A stretch of DNA of 45,651 bases. Source: Leptolyngbya sp. PCC 6406 (GTDB taxonomy: Bacteria > Cyanobacteriota > Cyanobacteriia > Phormidesmidales > Phormidesmidaceae). Location: assembly GCF_000332095.2 (NCBI RefSeq), contig NZ_KI913949.1, positions 1,040,540 to 1,086,190 of the forward strand, in the 5' to 3' direction. The number at the start of each line of letters is the position of its first letter. The stretch's first letter is position 1. Below the pieces are notes generated by a model. It saw nothing but the letters and a program-made list of their open reading frames with translations. It did no database searches and was not told the DNA's origin. Of this stretch, positions 33,120 through 41,182 are shown piece by piece. The position numbers and the translations under genes were made by a program.

Positions 33120-33446
33120 ATGCTGACGCTGATCAGAGCGCTACACACCCTGGTCTTTGGGGTCATGTTTGGCGCGATCCTCTTTTTGCTCTACTGCGGG
33201 ATGGTGAATCAGCTCTCGGTGTGGACGGCGATCGCCTTTGTCACTATCGCGATCGAGGTGGTGATCTATGCCAGCAATGGGATGAAGTGTCCCCTCAGAA
33301 CCTGGGCCGAACGCCTCACCCCCACCGGGCAACCTGTGGTGGATATCTACCTACCGCCTTGGCTATCGAGTCGGGTGGTGGCCATCTCGACGCCGTTGCT
33401 GGGGGTAGCCTGTGGTTTGCTTGTCCTGCGGTTGCTTACCCACTGA
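33120..33446 (+). CDS. Small membrane protein, unknown function
   Basis: 108 residues from ATG 33120. Hydrophobic segments: about 9-28 (LHTLVFGVMFGAILFLLYCG), 33-51 (VWTAIAFVTIAIEVVIYAS) and 83-105 (SSRVVAISTPLLGVACGLLVLRLL). The loop MKCPLRTWAERLTPTGQPVVDIYLP is conserved-looking and would lie between helices 2 and 3. I do not recognise a named family. It lies opposite in strand to the accessory genes around it and may belong to the older chromosome. Confidence 0.6.
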   Translation: MLTLIRALHTLVFGVMFGAILFLLYCGMVNQLSVWTAIAFVTIAIEVVIYASNGMKCPLRTWAERLTPTGQPVVDIYLPPWLSSRVVAISTPLLGVACGLLVLRLLTH

Positions 33447-33650
33447 CAGGACAAGGGCCGGAAAGTGAGCCAAAAACTGAGCCAAAAATTGCGGCCACGG
33501 CCAACGGTTGTCGTCAAACCCACGGGAACCATAGGACAGTCCTACAGGACATAGGACAGCTTTGTAAGAGCCACCCTGACTATTTTCTATTCGCTCTAGA
33601 AGACATGCATGTTATTTTCAACACTGGTAAATCATCAATGCTGTGAAAGT
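33447..33650. other. Intergenic stretch with short direct repeats
   Basis: Contains gtgagccaaaaactgagccaaaaat (about 33466-33490) and two copies of cataggacag (about 33530 and 33550). No gene is visible and the base composition becomes AT-richer towards 33600, where the CoiA-like gene begins. Confidence 0.4.
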
Positions 33651-34289
33651 TTATCTTTTTCGATAAACGGTTTTTTCACCGTCCAAGTTAATCTCGCAGT
33701 TACTACAGACATGTCCAGTTGCTATTATCTCCTTTGGCAAGTCAAGATCTGGGTTTACATGTTCATCCCAAAGCCATTTCAAACCTACAGTCCTGCTACA
33801 TTTAGGGCAGGCACTGGTGGGGTATGACCAATTAGATTGCTTATTATCCCAATAGCGAATCCGCACGCCTTTCTGTTCAGCCACCTTTAAATCTGAAGGG
33901 AAAAAATTGCCGCATAAGATTCCCTTGCTCAAGTTTGCTGCAACCAGCATTGGCTGCTGACACCATTTACAGTGACTTTGGATGACAGCTAGGTCCTTAC
34001 GGTTGGTGCGACAGCCACAGCGCTTGCACGTTGGATTCAGGCAGGACAATACGTCGTCTGGAATCATTGAGGATGAAATCCTGTCAAGGTCTGCTTCAGA
34101 TTTGATACGAAAAATAACTACCCCAATCTTTTGCCGCTCATAGTAGTCGAGAACCTTGGTCTCTGGTTCATGTGTGACGACAATCTCAACAACTGCAATC
34201 ACCTTCCCTGATGCATTGAAGAGAGCGACATCTGGCCGACAACGACCAAGATCATGTTCAATTGCAACACGAGTCGCCTGTTTAATTAA

Positions 34290-35200
34290 GAGGGTGTCTG
34301 AAAAGCTGGAATGTAGGTATGAATTAGCACGTTAGTCGCCTTAACATGACTCGAATATTGGCCACATAAATCCATGCCTCAGCGGTCTCTGGTAGGCGCT
34401 CATAGTCTTTACTCAAGCGGCGGCAAAAAGTAAACCAGCCAAATGTGCGCTCCACCACCCACCGCTTGGGTAACAGCACAAATCCCTGCGCACAGTCGGG
34501 GCGCTTGATCACCTCAATCACCCATCGAAAGCGGTCCATGATCTCTTTCATGAAATCGTTACCGCTATATCCCCCATCAACCCAAATGACACACAGGCGA
34601 GTGAACCACTGACTAACCTGATGCATTTTTTCTAGCACCTTTCGTGCGCCATCCCGCTCAGGGAGACTCGCTGCGGTAACCACAACCATCAGCACTAAAC
34701 CCATTGTGTCGACCACCACGTTTCGCTTCCGACCTTTGACCTTTTTGTTTGCATCGAAGCCGACCGACTCCGAAATGTAGACATCGCTGTTCACCGACTG
34801 ACTATCCATCACCGCTGCACTGGGAGACGCTTCGCGCCCCTCCGTTAACCGCACCAACTCCCGCAATCGGTGATTGATGTGTTCCCACACCCCATCATTG
34901 CGCCATTGGCGAAAATAATGGTAGACCGTTTTGGCCTTCGGGAAATCATGGGGTAAGCACCGCCACTTGGTGCTATTGTCCAGAACGTACAGAATCGCAT
35001 TGACCACTTCTCGCATATCCGTGCTCCGAGGTCGTCCACCAGGCTTCGCCGGAGGAATCAAGAGAGAGAGAATATCCCATTGTTCATCAGTCAAATCGGT
35101 GGGGTAGGATAATCGCATTGCCCTCAAAAACCCTATCAAGTGTACTTACTGACTGATAGAGTAGCGTTTTTGAGGGCCTTTCTACTTCTCAGACACCCTC
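34290..35200 (-). mobile_element. IS5-type insertion sequence with TAA target duplication
   Basis: 911 bp. The left end GAGGGTGTCTGAAAAG (34290 on) and the inverted right end GAGGGTGTCTGAGAAG (from 35200) match in 15 of 16 bases. Direct repeats of TAA flank it (34287-34289, 35201-35203). The element is inserted in the same orientation as the gene it disrupts. Confidence 0.95.
34324..35118 (-). CDS. IS5 family transposase
   Basis: 264 residues from ATG 35118 (MRLSYPTDLTDEQWDIL); the frame extends a few codons further upstream but this start is the family's usual one. DDE motifs: VMDSQSVNSD, VWVDGGYSGND, WVVERTFGWFTFCRRLSKDYERLPE. The frame is intact, so the element is potentially active. Confidence 0.93.
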   Translation of the reverse strand: MRLSYPTDLTDEQWDILSLLIPPAKPGGRPRSTDMREVVNAILYVLDNSTKWRCLPHDFPKAKTVYHYFRQWRNDGVWEHINHRLRELVRLTEGREASPSAAVMDSQSVNSDVYISESVGFDANKKVKGRKRNVVVDTMGLVLMVVVTAASLPERDGARKVLEKMHQVSQWFTRLCVIWVDGGYSGNDFMKEIMDRFRWVIEVIKRPDCAQGFVLLPKRWVVERTFGWFTFCRRLSKDYERLPETAEAWIYVANIRVMLRRLTC

Positions 35201-35644
35201 TAAGTTGCCAGTATGTTCTTCTAGGCAATAGCGACACCCCCAAGTAATCTGTAGTGCCTCCTTGGATGCGATGTGTGCTTCAAGCTTTTGGGCTATAAGC
35301 TTTTTGAAGCTGTAGTGCAGTACTGATTCAGGTGTACAGTTCTCTGTCAGTGCTTTGTGAGAAAAGTGGTGACGTTTTTTTTCTCCTTTCCGAGGAATCA
35401 TCTGCCCCTTGCAAATTGGGCAGGCATAAATCTGTATCTTGTCTGCTGCATCAATAAGAACTAATTTCCCTGTGCTATCAAGCGCGGCAGTGTACAGAAT
35501 TTGTTTGGATTTTTCCATCTCAGATATTGTAAAATCAGCGCGAACAGGAAACACTGCGTAAGCAAGAGAAGAGATTCTGGGTTCCAGTCTGATGCCAGAC
35601 TACTCTCAGCTTAAAATTCGTACATTCTTCAGAGATAACTACCT

Positions 35645-36219
35645 TCAACATTCCCACTGAATGCGATCAAACCTAGCTGGGTTGGCAGCGGTATACCTAA
35701 CCGTGTGCTGGATGTTTTTGTGGCCCAGGTATTCCTGAATGTCGCGGGTGGGTAAGCCCTGTTCCGCCAGAAAGTAACCGCAGGAGTGGCGCAGCATGTG
35801 GAGGTGAACAGGTAAGGGCAGCTCTGCCAACTCCCCAGCCCGCTTCATGATTTTGGCGATCGCGCCTGTGGTCAACGCCTTGCGTCGTTCTCCCGTGAAT
35901 ACGTGGGCGCTGTCGGGAAACTGCGATCGCAGCTCCGCCAGGGCCTCTAGTTCATCCTCCTGGAGGCGATGCACTCCGCTCATGCTGCCTTTGAGCCTGG
36001 TGATGCTGATGCTGCGGGCTTCCACCATGACGGCATCCCACTTCAGCAAACAAGCTTCCCCGGCCCTGAGGCCGTGGCGAAACATAACCAGTAGCAGGGT
36101 GCTGTCTCGCCATGGATAGCGCCCCGCAACCCGGCCACCTCGATCAACCGCTCCACTTCCTCGGCGGTGAGGTGTTCGCGGCTGCGATAGACCCAATTCT
36201 TCTGCCGAACCAGCATCAT
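35645..36219 (-). pseudogene. Tyrosine recombinase (core only), frameshifted
   Basis: From ATG 36219 (MMLVRQKNWVYRSREHLTAEEVERLIEVAGLRG) the frame leads out of the integrase sequence near 36120-36130; the rest (GRYPWRDSTLLLVMFRHGLRAGEACLLKW...) is in another frame. The total length is 575 bp, one base short of a multiple of three. All catalytic motifs are present: RHGLRAGEA (R), HMLRHSCGYF (HxxR), LGHKNIQHTVRYT (H, Y). No N-terminal SAM-like core-binding domain exists, as in the FimB-like short integrases. The shift falls in a G-rich stretch (cggggcgc), so a sequencing error or recent mutation is possible. Confidence 0.75.
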
Positions 36220-36396
36220 AGTCTTTCTGTACTACTGTCCATAAAATAGCTTCTTTTCGGACAGTTGGGGGTGCTGAAACCCTTGGTTTCTCGTTGGAGC
36301 AAGTTGGCTTCAGGATTCCTTATCAGTGGTCATCATGGGGCAAACGGCTGAAACCCTTGATTTTCCGTGGATTGTCTGCCAATTCATAAGAAGCGC

Positions 36397-36571
36397 TGAT
36401 GACAGGCTGAAAATAGCCTGCTGTGGGGGTGTCATCAAGTTGCCATCATCGTGTAATCAGATTGTCATCACTATCTGTCATCAGGTTGGGTCGGAGAGTG
36501 TCATCAGCAATCAGGGGTGACGTTATTAAATTGTCATCAGGGGTAATCTGAGAATTAAATCAGTGTCATCA
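36397..36571. promoter_or_regulatory. Array of TGTCATCA sites upstream of the small regulator-like gene
   Basis: Exact direct copies of TGTCATCA start at 36430, 36463, 36476, 36499, 36532 and 36564; an inverted copy (TGATGACA) lies at 36397, a 7-base copy (GTCATCA) at 36329, and near matches at 36442. Spacings between starts are 33, 13, 23, 33 and 32 bp. The last copy ends 9 bp before ATG 36581. It looks like iterated operator or iteron sites for a small DNA-binding protein, most simply the product of the gene it precedes. The gap 36220-36396 shows nothing else. Confidence 0.65.
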
Positions 36572-36580
36572 TTACCCACC

Positions 36581-36787
36581 ATGCCGAAACCACTGGGCTC
36601 TGTGCGGATTGCGCCTGAGCTATATCAACAAATCGAAACCTGTGCTGCTGAAGAAGGCTGCGATCGCGCCAAGGTGACTATCCCAGCGCTGGAGCATTCT
36701 CTGAGTCCCAGTAATGACAGCAGCCCCCAAACGAAACGACTAAAGGCCCGTATTGCCAAGCTGGAGGCCGCACTTCAGGCTCATTAG
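36581..36787 (+). CDS. Small regulator-like protein (possible ribbon-helix-helix)
   Basis: 68 residues from ATG 36581 (MPKPLGSVRIAPELYQQIETCAAEEGCDRAKVTIPALEHSL); GTG 36563, which overlaps the last TGTCATCA copy, is in frame but less likely. A short strand (SVRIAPELYQQI) followed by helices is what one expects of a ribbon-helix-helix protein, then a linker and a Lys/Arg-rich coiled coil (KRLKARIAKLEAALQA). The gene ends 20 bp before the NERD-helicase. I infer an autorepressor acting at the upstream array. The fold assignment is uncertain. Confidence 0.55.
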   Translation: MPKPLGSVRIAPELYQQIETCAAEEGCDRAKVTIPALEHSLSPSNDSSPQTKRLKARIAKLEAALQAH

Positions 36788-36807
36788 GGTCTGTCGGCTG
36801 AAACCCA

Positions 36808-38766
36808 ATGGCTCAAATGATTCCCGAAGCTATTCCGGGAAAGGCTAGTCAGGGAGAGCAGATGCTGTTCGCAATTTTGCGCGATCGCTTACCCCATGAC
36901 TTTCTGGTGTGGTACGAACCTCGGGTGAAAAATTTCTACCCTGACTTCCTGGTGTTGGGGCCGGGGTTTGGGGTGCTGATTCTGGAGGTGAAGGGCTGGT
37001 ATGCCAAGCAGATTGAACGGGCTAGCGATCGCACTTTTGACGTGCGCTGGAAGCGGGGAAATACGGTCAAGTTAGAAAGCTATCCCTCTCCGCTGCGCCA
37101 GGGTCATGGCTACTTTGGGCAGGTATCTGATGTGCTGATGGGCTATCCCATCATCTGCCAACCAGAGGGCAACTACCAGGGCCGATTGTCCTTCCCCGTG
37201 GGGGTGGGGGCGATCATGAGCAACATGACTGAGGCCCAGGCTCGTGAAGATAACCTCTATGGCCTCCTAGAAAAGCCCCAAACAGCCTACCGAGACGAAG
37301 TTTTGGACTGGGCTAACTGCACAGGCGATGCCTTGGTCCAGCGCCTCAAAGCCATGTTTACCGTGGACTTTGCCTTTTCCTGTCTCACCCCTGATCAAAT
37401 CAGCACGATCAAGGGCTGTCTTCATCCTGAAATGGCTATCAAAGAGGTGCCTGCCACCCAAATGAGCCTGCCGCTCTACCCCGGCGATGAAGTGCCAGAT
37501 CTGCCTGAAGATGCCACGGTGCTGCTGAGTCTGGATGTGGAGCAGGAGCGCCTGACCCGCCGCATGAAAGATGGCCATCGGGTGTTCTCTGGGGTGGCTG
37601 GCAGCGGTAAAACCCTAATTCTGCTGGCCCGTGCCAAAGCGTTGGCCAATCGTCTCCAGGCCCACCGCATTTTGGTGCTGTGCTTCAACACCACCCTAGC
37701 GGCTCACCTGCGATCTACTCTCCATGGGGATGGCCGTAACCCTCAGTATCGCCAACGAATAGAAGTGCGACATTTCCACGATTGGGCGCGATCGCTGCTG
37801 GGCAGTTTGCCCAACCATCGAGAATTTGCTGATGAAGAGGAATATAACGACTTTCTAGGCCAGCAGGTCTTGAAACGCCTCGTTGAACTGCCCCCCACAG
37901 ATCACTACGATTCCGTGTTGGTGGATGAAGGACATACCTTCTCCAGCAGTTGGTTCCTATGCTGTGTGGCGGCCCTGAAAGACCCTGAGAACGGTGATTT
38001 GCTGATCGTAAATGATGGTAGCCAGAGTCTCTACAAGCGCCGTAAGTTCACTTGGAAGTCAGTTGGCGTCCAAGCCCTAGGCCGCTCCAAGCGCCTCAAC
38101 CAGAACTATCGCAACACCCAAGAGATTTTGTCAGCGGCTTGGTCAGTGGTGCAGGGAACAGGCACCGATGGGGATGATGAAACTTTTCCCGCCGTCGAGC
38201 CCTCAGCGGCTCTCCGCCGTGGCCCCCGGCCTACACTCCACCTGGCCACCAGCCGCCCCGATGCGGTTGAGGCATTGTTGGAGAAAGTGCGATCGCTGTG
38301 TGAGAGCGGCTATTCACCAGCAGATCTGGCCATCGTCTACCGCCGCAAGGAAAAACGAGATGAAGCCCTCTTCCAAGACCTGTTGAAGCGCTTGACTGAT
38401 ATGGATCTGCGGCCCTACTGGGTAACCCAGAGCACGGCCAGCAAACAGACCTACAGTGCCACTGCTTCCGGTATTCGCATCGTAACGGCTCTATCATCCC
38501 TGGGTCTGGAGTTCAAAGTGGTGCTGCTGCTGTGGGTGGAGCAGTTTGCCGATTGCTGCAATGACGATGGGGAAATTGCAGCGATCGCCCGCCGTCAGCT
38601 CTATGTCGCCATGACCCGCGCCCAAGATGAGCTCCACCTGTTTGCTGGCAAGTATGCGCGACTGGTGGGGGAGTTGAAGGATTGTGGGGAAACGGATTGC
38701 CCTGAGTTTCTAGGGGGCCAGATGCAGTCCCTAGGAGAAACCGCCGTTACCCGATATTGTTCGTAG
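36808..38766 (+). CDS. NERD nuclease-superfamily I helicase fusion
   Basis: 652 residues. The N-terminal NERD domain (about 8-175) has E17 (SQGEQM), FYPDFLVLGPGFGVLILEVKGW with D46, E60 and K62, a PD-(D/E)XK nuclease pattern. The helicase part has Walker A GVAGSGKT (262-269), VLVDEGHTFSS (D373, E374), QSLYKRRKFTW, RLNQNYRNT, and motif VI RQLYVAMTRAQDEL near 600 (UvrD/Rep-like). Such NERD-helicases occur in phage-defence neighbourhoods. An alternative start at the fourth codon is possible. HIP1 sites are present in the gene, so it is not a very recent acquisition. The operon with the small regulator-like gene is the core of the possible system. Confidence 0.85.
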   Translation: MAQMIPEAIPGKASQGEQMLFAILRDRLPHDFLVWYEPRVKNFYPDFLVLGPGFGVLILEVKGWYAKQIERASDRTFDVRWKRGNTVKLESYPSPLRQGHGYFGQVSDVLMGYPIICQPEGNYQGRLSFPVGVGAIMSNMTEAQAREDNLYGLLEKPQTAYRDEVLDWANCTGDALVQRLKAMFTVDFAFSCLTPDQISTIKGCLHPEMAIKEVPATQMSLPLYPGDEVPDLPEDATVLLSLDVEQERLTRRMKDGHRVFSGVAGSGKTLILLARAKALANRLQAHRILVLCFNTTLAAHLRSTLHGDGRNPQYRQRIEVRHFHDWARSLLGSLPNHREFADEEEYNDFLGQQVLKRLVELPPTDHYDSVLVDEGHTFSSSWFLCCVAALKDPENGDLLIVNDGSQSLYKRRKFTWKSVGVQALGRSKRLNQNYRNTQEILSAAWSVVQGTGTDGDDETFPAVEPSAALRRGPRPTLHLATSRPDAVEALLEKVRSLCESGYSPADLAIVYRRKEKRDEALFQDLLKRLTDMDLRPYWVTQSTASKQTYSATASGIRIVTALSSLGLEFKVVLLLWVEQFADCCNDDGEIAAIARRQLYVAMTRAQDELHLFAGKYARLVGELKDCGETDCPEFLGGQMQSLGETAVTRYCS

Positions 38767-38794
38767 AATAGGGCAAAGCTTTCTCTAGATCCGT

Positions 38795-41053
38795 ATGAGC
38801 CCCTCCCCGCCGCCGAACCCGCCCCCTCGGACCTTTTTGGGTACTGTTACCCATGCTCTGAAGGCGGTTAAACAGCAGGTCAACTTCAAAGAACTGACTC
38901 TCAAATCGGGGGCGCGTCCAGCCCTCCTAGAGGTAGAGGTGAAGGGCGAACAGCAGCGCTATCCCTTGCTGGGGGACCGTTACATTGTGGGCCGCAGCTC
39001 CCAGAACAGCGACATCACGATTGATAGCCCCATCGTCAGCCAGGTTCACGCCTCCCTCACCCGCGACCCCAATCGGCCCGGACGGCCCTTTATCCTCAAG
39101 GATAAAAACTCTACCAACGGCCTGTATCGGGGCAAAAAGCGGCTGAACTACTGGATCTTGCAGCACGGGGATCGGCTCACCCTGGGGCCAGCGGACTTGG
39201 CCGATGCGGTAACGGTACATTACATTGATCCGCCGCCTTGGTATGTGCGGACTGCTCGCTATAGCCTCTACGGCTTCAGTGGCCTCACGGCGCTGGTGGG
39301 GCTGTGGATTGTGGGGTTGGAATGGCCTCGGATTCCCCTGCGACCGCTGCCGGAGTCGGTGCAGGGGCCGGTGATTATCTACGCCGAGGAGGGGGGGCAG
39401 ACGGTGCCTCTGCGGCCCGAGCCCACCCAAGCCCACCAGGAAAAGCGACGACTGGGGGAGTTTTCGGCCTTTCTGCCCAAGGCGGTGGTGGCGTCGGAGG
39501 ATTCCCGCTACTACTGGCACTTGGGGGTGGATCCCCTGGGGGTGACGCGGGCCTTGGTGACCAATGTGCGCGGGGGGGAGATTCGCGAGGGGGGCAGTAC
39601 GCTGACCCAGCAGCTTGCCCGTAGCATCTATCGGGAATATGTGGGGACGGAGGATTCTGCCGGACGCAAGGTGCGAGAGGCGGTGGTGGCGCTGAAGCTG
39701 GAGAGCTTCTACAGCAAGAATGATTTGTTGTTGCTGTACCTGAATCGGGTGTATTTGGGGGGCAATCTCTACGGCTTTGAGGATGCGGCTCAGTTTTACT
39801 TTGGCAAGTCGGCGTCAGATCTGGATCTGTCGGAGGCGGCGACGCTGGTGGGGATTTTGCCTGCCCCCAATGCGTTTAACCCGGTGCAGAACTATGAGGC
39901 GGCGGTGGCCTATCGCGATCGCGTTTTAGATCGTATGGCGGCTTTGGGGATGGTCAGCACTGAGGAGGCGCGGCGGGCACGGCGATCGCGGATTGAGATT
40001 AGCCCTAGGGCACGGCAGGAGTTGCAGAGTATTCGTGCTCCCTACTTTTACAGCCATGTCTTTGATGAGCTGGATCGGGTACTGGGGGCAGAGTTGGCGC
40101 GGGAGGGCAATTTCATTGTTGAGACCAGCCTTAATTTAACCCTGCAAACGCGGGCGGAACGGACCCTGGCGGAGGATATCGCCAGTAATGGCCAAGCCCT
40201 GGGCTATTCCCAGGGAGCCCTGGTGACTTTGAACAGCCAAAATGGCGAAATCCAAGCTCTCGTGGGGGGGGCCGACTACCAGACCAGCCAGTTCAATCGG
40301 GCGACCCAGGCCCTGCGGCAACCGGGATCTACCTTCAAGGTGTTTGCCTTTGCGGCGGCGTTGGAGGCGGGGATCTCCCCCGGTCGGGCTTGGGACTGTA
40401 GCGGACTGAACTGGGAGGGCCAGTTTTTTGAAGGCTGTCGCTCTGGCGGCGGCGCGGTGGATATGTATGGGGGCATGGCCCGCTCAGACAATGTGGTGGC
40501 GCTGCGGATGGCCCAGGAGGTGGGGTTAGACGCGGTGGTGCGGGTGGCCCAGCGCCTCGGCATCACCACAGAACTGCGGCTGTCGCCGGGATTGGTGTTG
40601 GGGGAAAGTGAGGTGACACCGATAGATCTGACGGGAGCCTTTGGTGCGATCTCAAATAGCGGGGTCTGGAATCCGCCCCATGGCATTCGGCGGGTACTGG
40701 ACAGCAGCGACTGCACCGACCCTAACGATGCCAATAGCTGTCGGGTGATCTACGAATTTGGCCAAACCGGAGACACCCAGCAGCAGGTGCTGGCCCCGCA
40801 AATTGCCGATCAGCTCACGGGCCTCCTTCAGGGGGTGGTACAGAGCGGCACCGGACGGGCAGCGGCCCTGGGACTGGGAGAAGCGGGGAAAACCGGGACC
40901 ACGAATGACAACCGAGATCTGTGGTTTGTGGGCTATGTCCCCAGTCGCAATCTGGTGACCGGTATTTGGCTAGGCAATGATGATAATGAACCCACCAGCG
41001 GCAGTAGTGGCCAAGCCGCCGCCCTCTGGGGCCGGTATATGAATGGCCTGTAG
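38795..41053 (+). CDS. Class A penicillin-binding protein with N-terminal FHA domain
   Basis: 752 residues. The FHA domain (about 42-143) shows YIVGRSSQNSDITID, SQVHASL (S82, H85) and KNSTNG (105-109), for binding phospho-threonine. One membrane helix (about 157-176) follows, then GT51 glycosyltransferase (EDSRYYWHLGVDP, catalytic E235; EGGSTLTQQLAR), and the transpeptidase with STFK (512-515), SDN (564-566) and KTGT (699-702). All active-site motifs are complete. It makes and cross-links peptidoglycan in the periplasm while the cytoplasmic FHA can receive Ser/Thr-kinase signals. FHA-PBP fusions are known from cyanobacteria. Confidence 0.92.
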   Translation: MSPSPPPNPPPRTFLGTVTHALKAVKQQVNFKELTLKSGARPALLEVEVKGEQQRYPLLGDRYIVGRSSQNSDITIDSPIVSQVHASLTRDPNRPGRPFILKDKNSTNGLYRGKKRLNYWILQHGDRLTLGPADLADAVTVHYIDPPPWYVRTARYSLYGFSGLTALVGLWIVGLEWPRIPLRPLPESVQGPVIIYAEEGGQTVPLRPEPTQAHQEKRRLGEFSAFLPKAVVASEDSRYYWHLGVDPLGVTRALVTNVRGGEIREGGSTLTQQLARSIYREYVGTEDSAGRKVREAVVALKLESFYSKNDLLLLYLNRVYLGGNLYGFEDAAQFYFGKSASDLDLSEAATLVGILPAPNAFNPVQNYEAAVAYRDRVLDRMAALGMVSTEEARRARRSRIEISPRARQELQSIRAPYFYSHVFDELDRVLGAELAREGNFIVETSLNLTLQTRAERTLAEDIASNGQALGYSQGALVTLNSQNGEIQALVGGADYQTSQFNRATQALRQPGSTFKVFAFAAALEAGISPGRAWDCSGLNWEGQFFEGCRSGGGAVDMYGGMARSDNVVALRMAQEVGLDAVVRVAQRLGITTELRLSPGLVLGESEVTPIDLTGAFGAISNSGVWNPPHGIRRVLDSSDCTDPNDANSCRVIYEFGQTGDTQQQVLAPQIADQLTGLLQGVVQSGTGRAAALGLGEAGKTGTTNDNRDLWFVGYVPSRNLVTGIWLGNDDNEPTSGSSGQAAALWGRYMNGL

Positions 41054-41182
41054 GGTCGTCGGTGGAGCCACCCATCCAGACTACCCAGACTGGATGCAGC
41101 CCATGGGCTCCGCTTTCCGCCTGTCGTGGAAAGACGGGGCCGGGATGGATCGTTCCTGAATCTCACCCAACCCCAATCCATC

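Larger units (their letters stand above)
33651..35518 (-). pseudogene. CoiA-like nuclease gene split by an IS5-type element
   Basis: Removing the 911-bp IS and one TAA copy joins bases 35518-35201 to 34286-33651 in frame, giving 317 residues. The N-terminal part shows the CoiA-like zinc motif (ACPICKGQMIPRKGEKKRHHFSHK). The middle shows GRCRPDVALFNASGKVIAVVEIVVTHEPE, which resembles a PD-(D/E)XK core (D, ExV). The C-terminal part carries four further Cys pairs (CKRC, CKWC, CPKC, CSNC), suggesting several zinc ribbons. CoiA acts in DNA uptake in Gram-positive bacteria; here a defence or competence role is open. As it stands the N-terminal fragment stops inside the IS. This segment is AT-richer than its neighbours and shows no HIP1 site, which suggests horizontal transfer. 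Confidence 0.75.

Noticed and set aside
36119-36126. Programmed frameshift in the integrase
   Set aside because: No classical slippery heptamer or downstream stimulatory structure is visible; mutation or sequence error is simpler.
35645-36196. Reading the integrase as one intact 183-residue gene with a TTG start
   Set aside because: Its first 30 or so residues are not integrase-like; the proper N-terminus (YRSREHLTAEEVERLIE) is in another frame, which shows a frameshift.
36397-36571. TGTCATCA array considered as a CRISPR array
   Set aside because: The repeat unit is only 8 bp, spacing is irregular (13-33 bp), and no cas gene is near.
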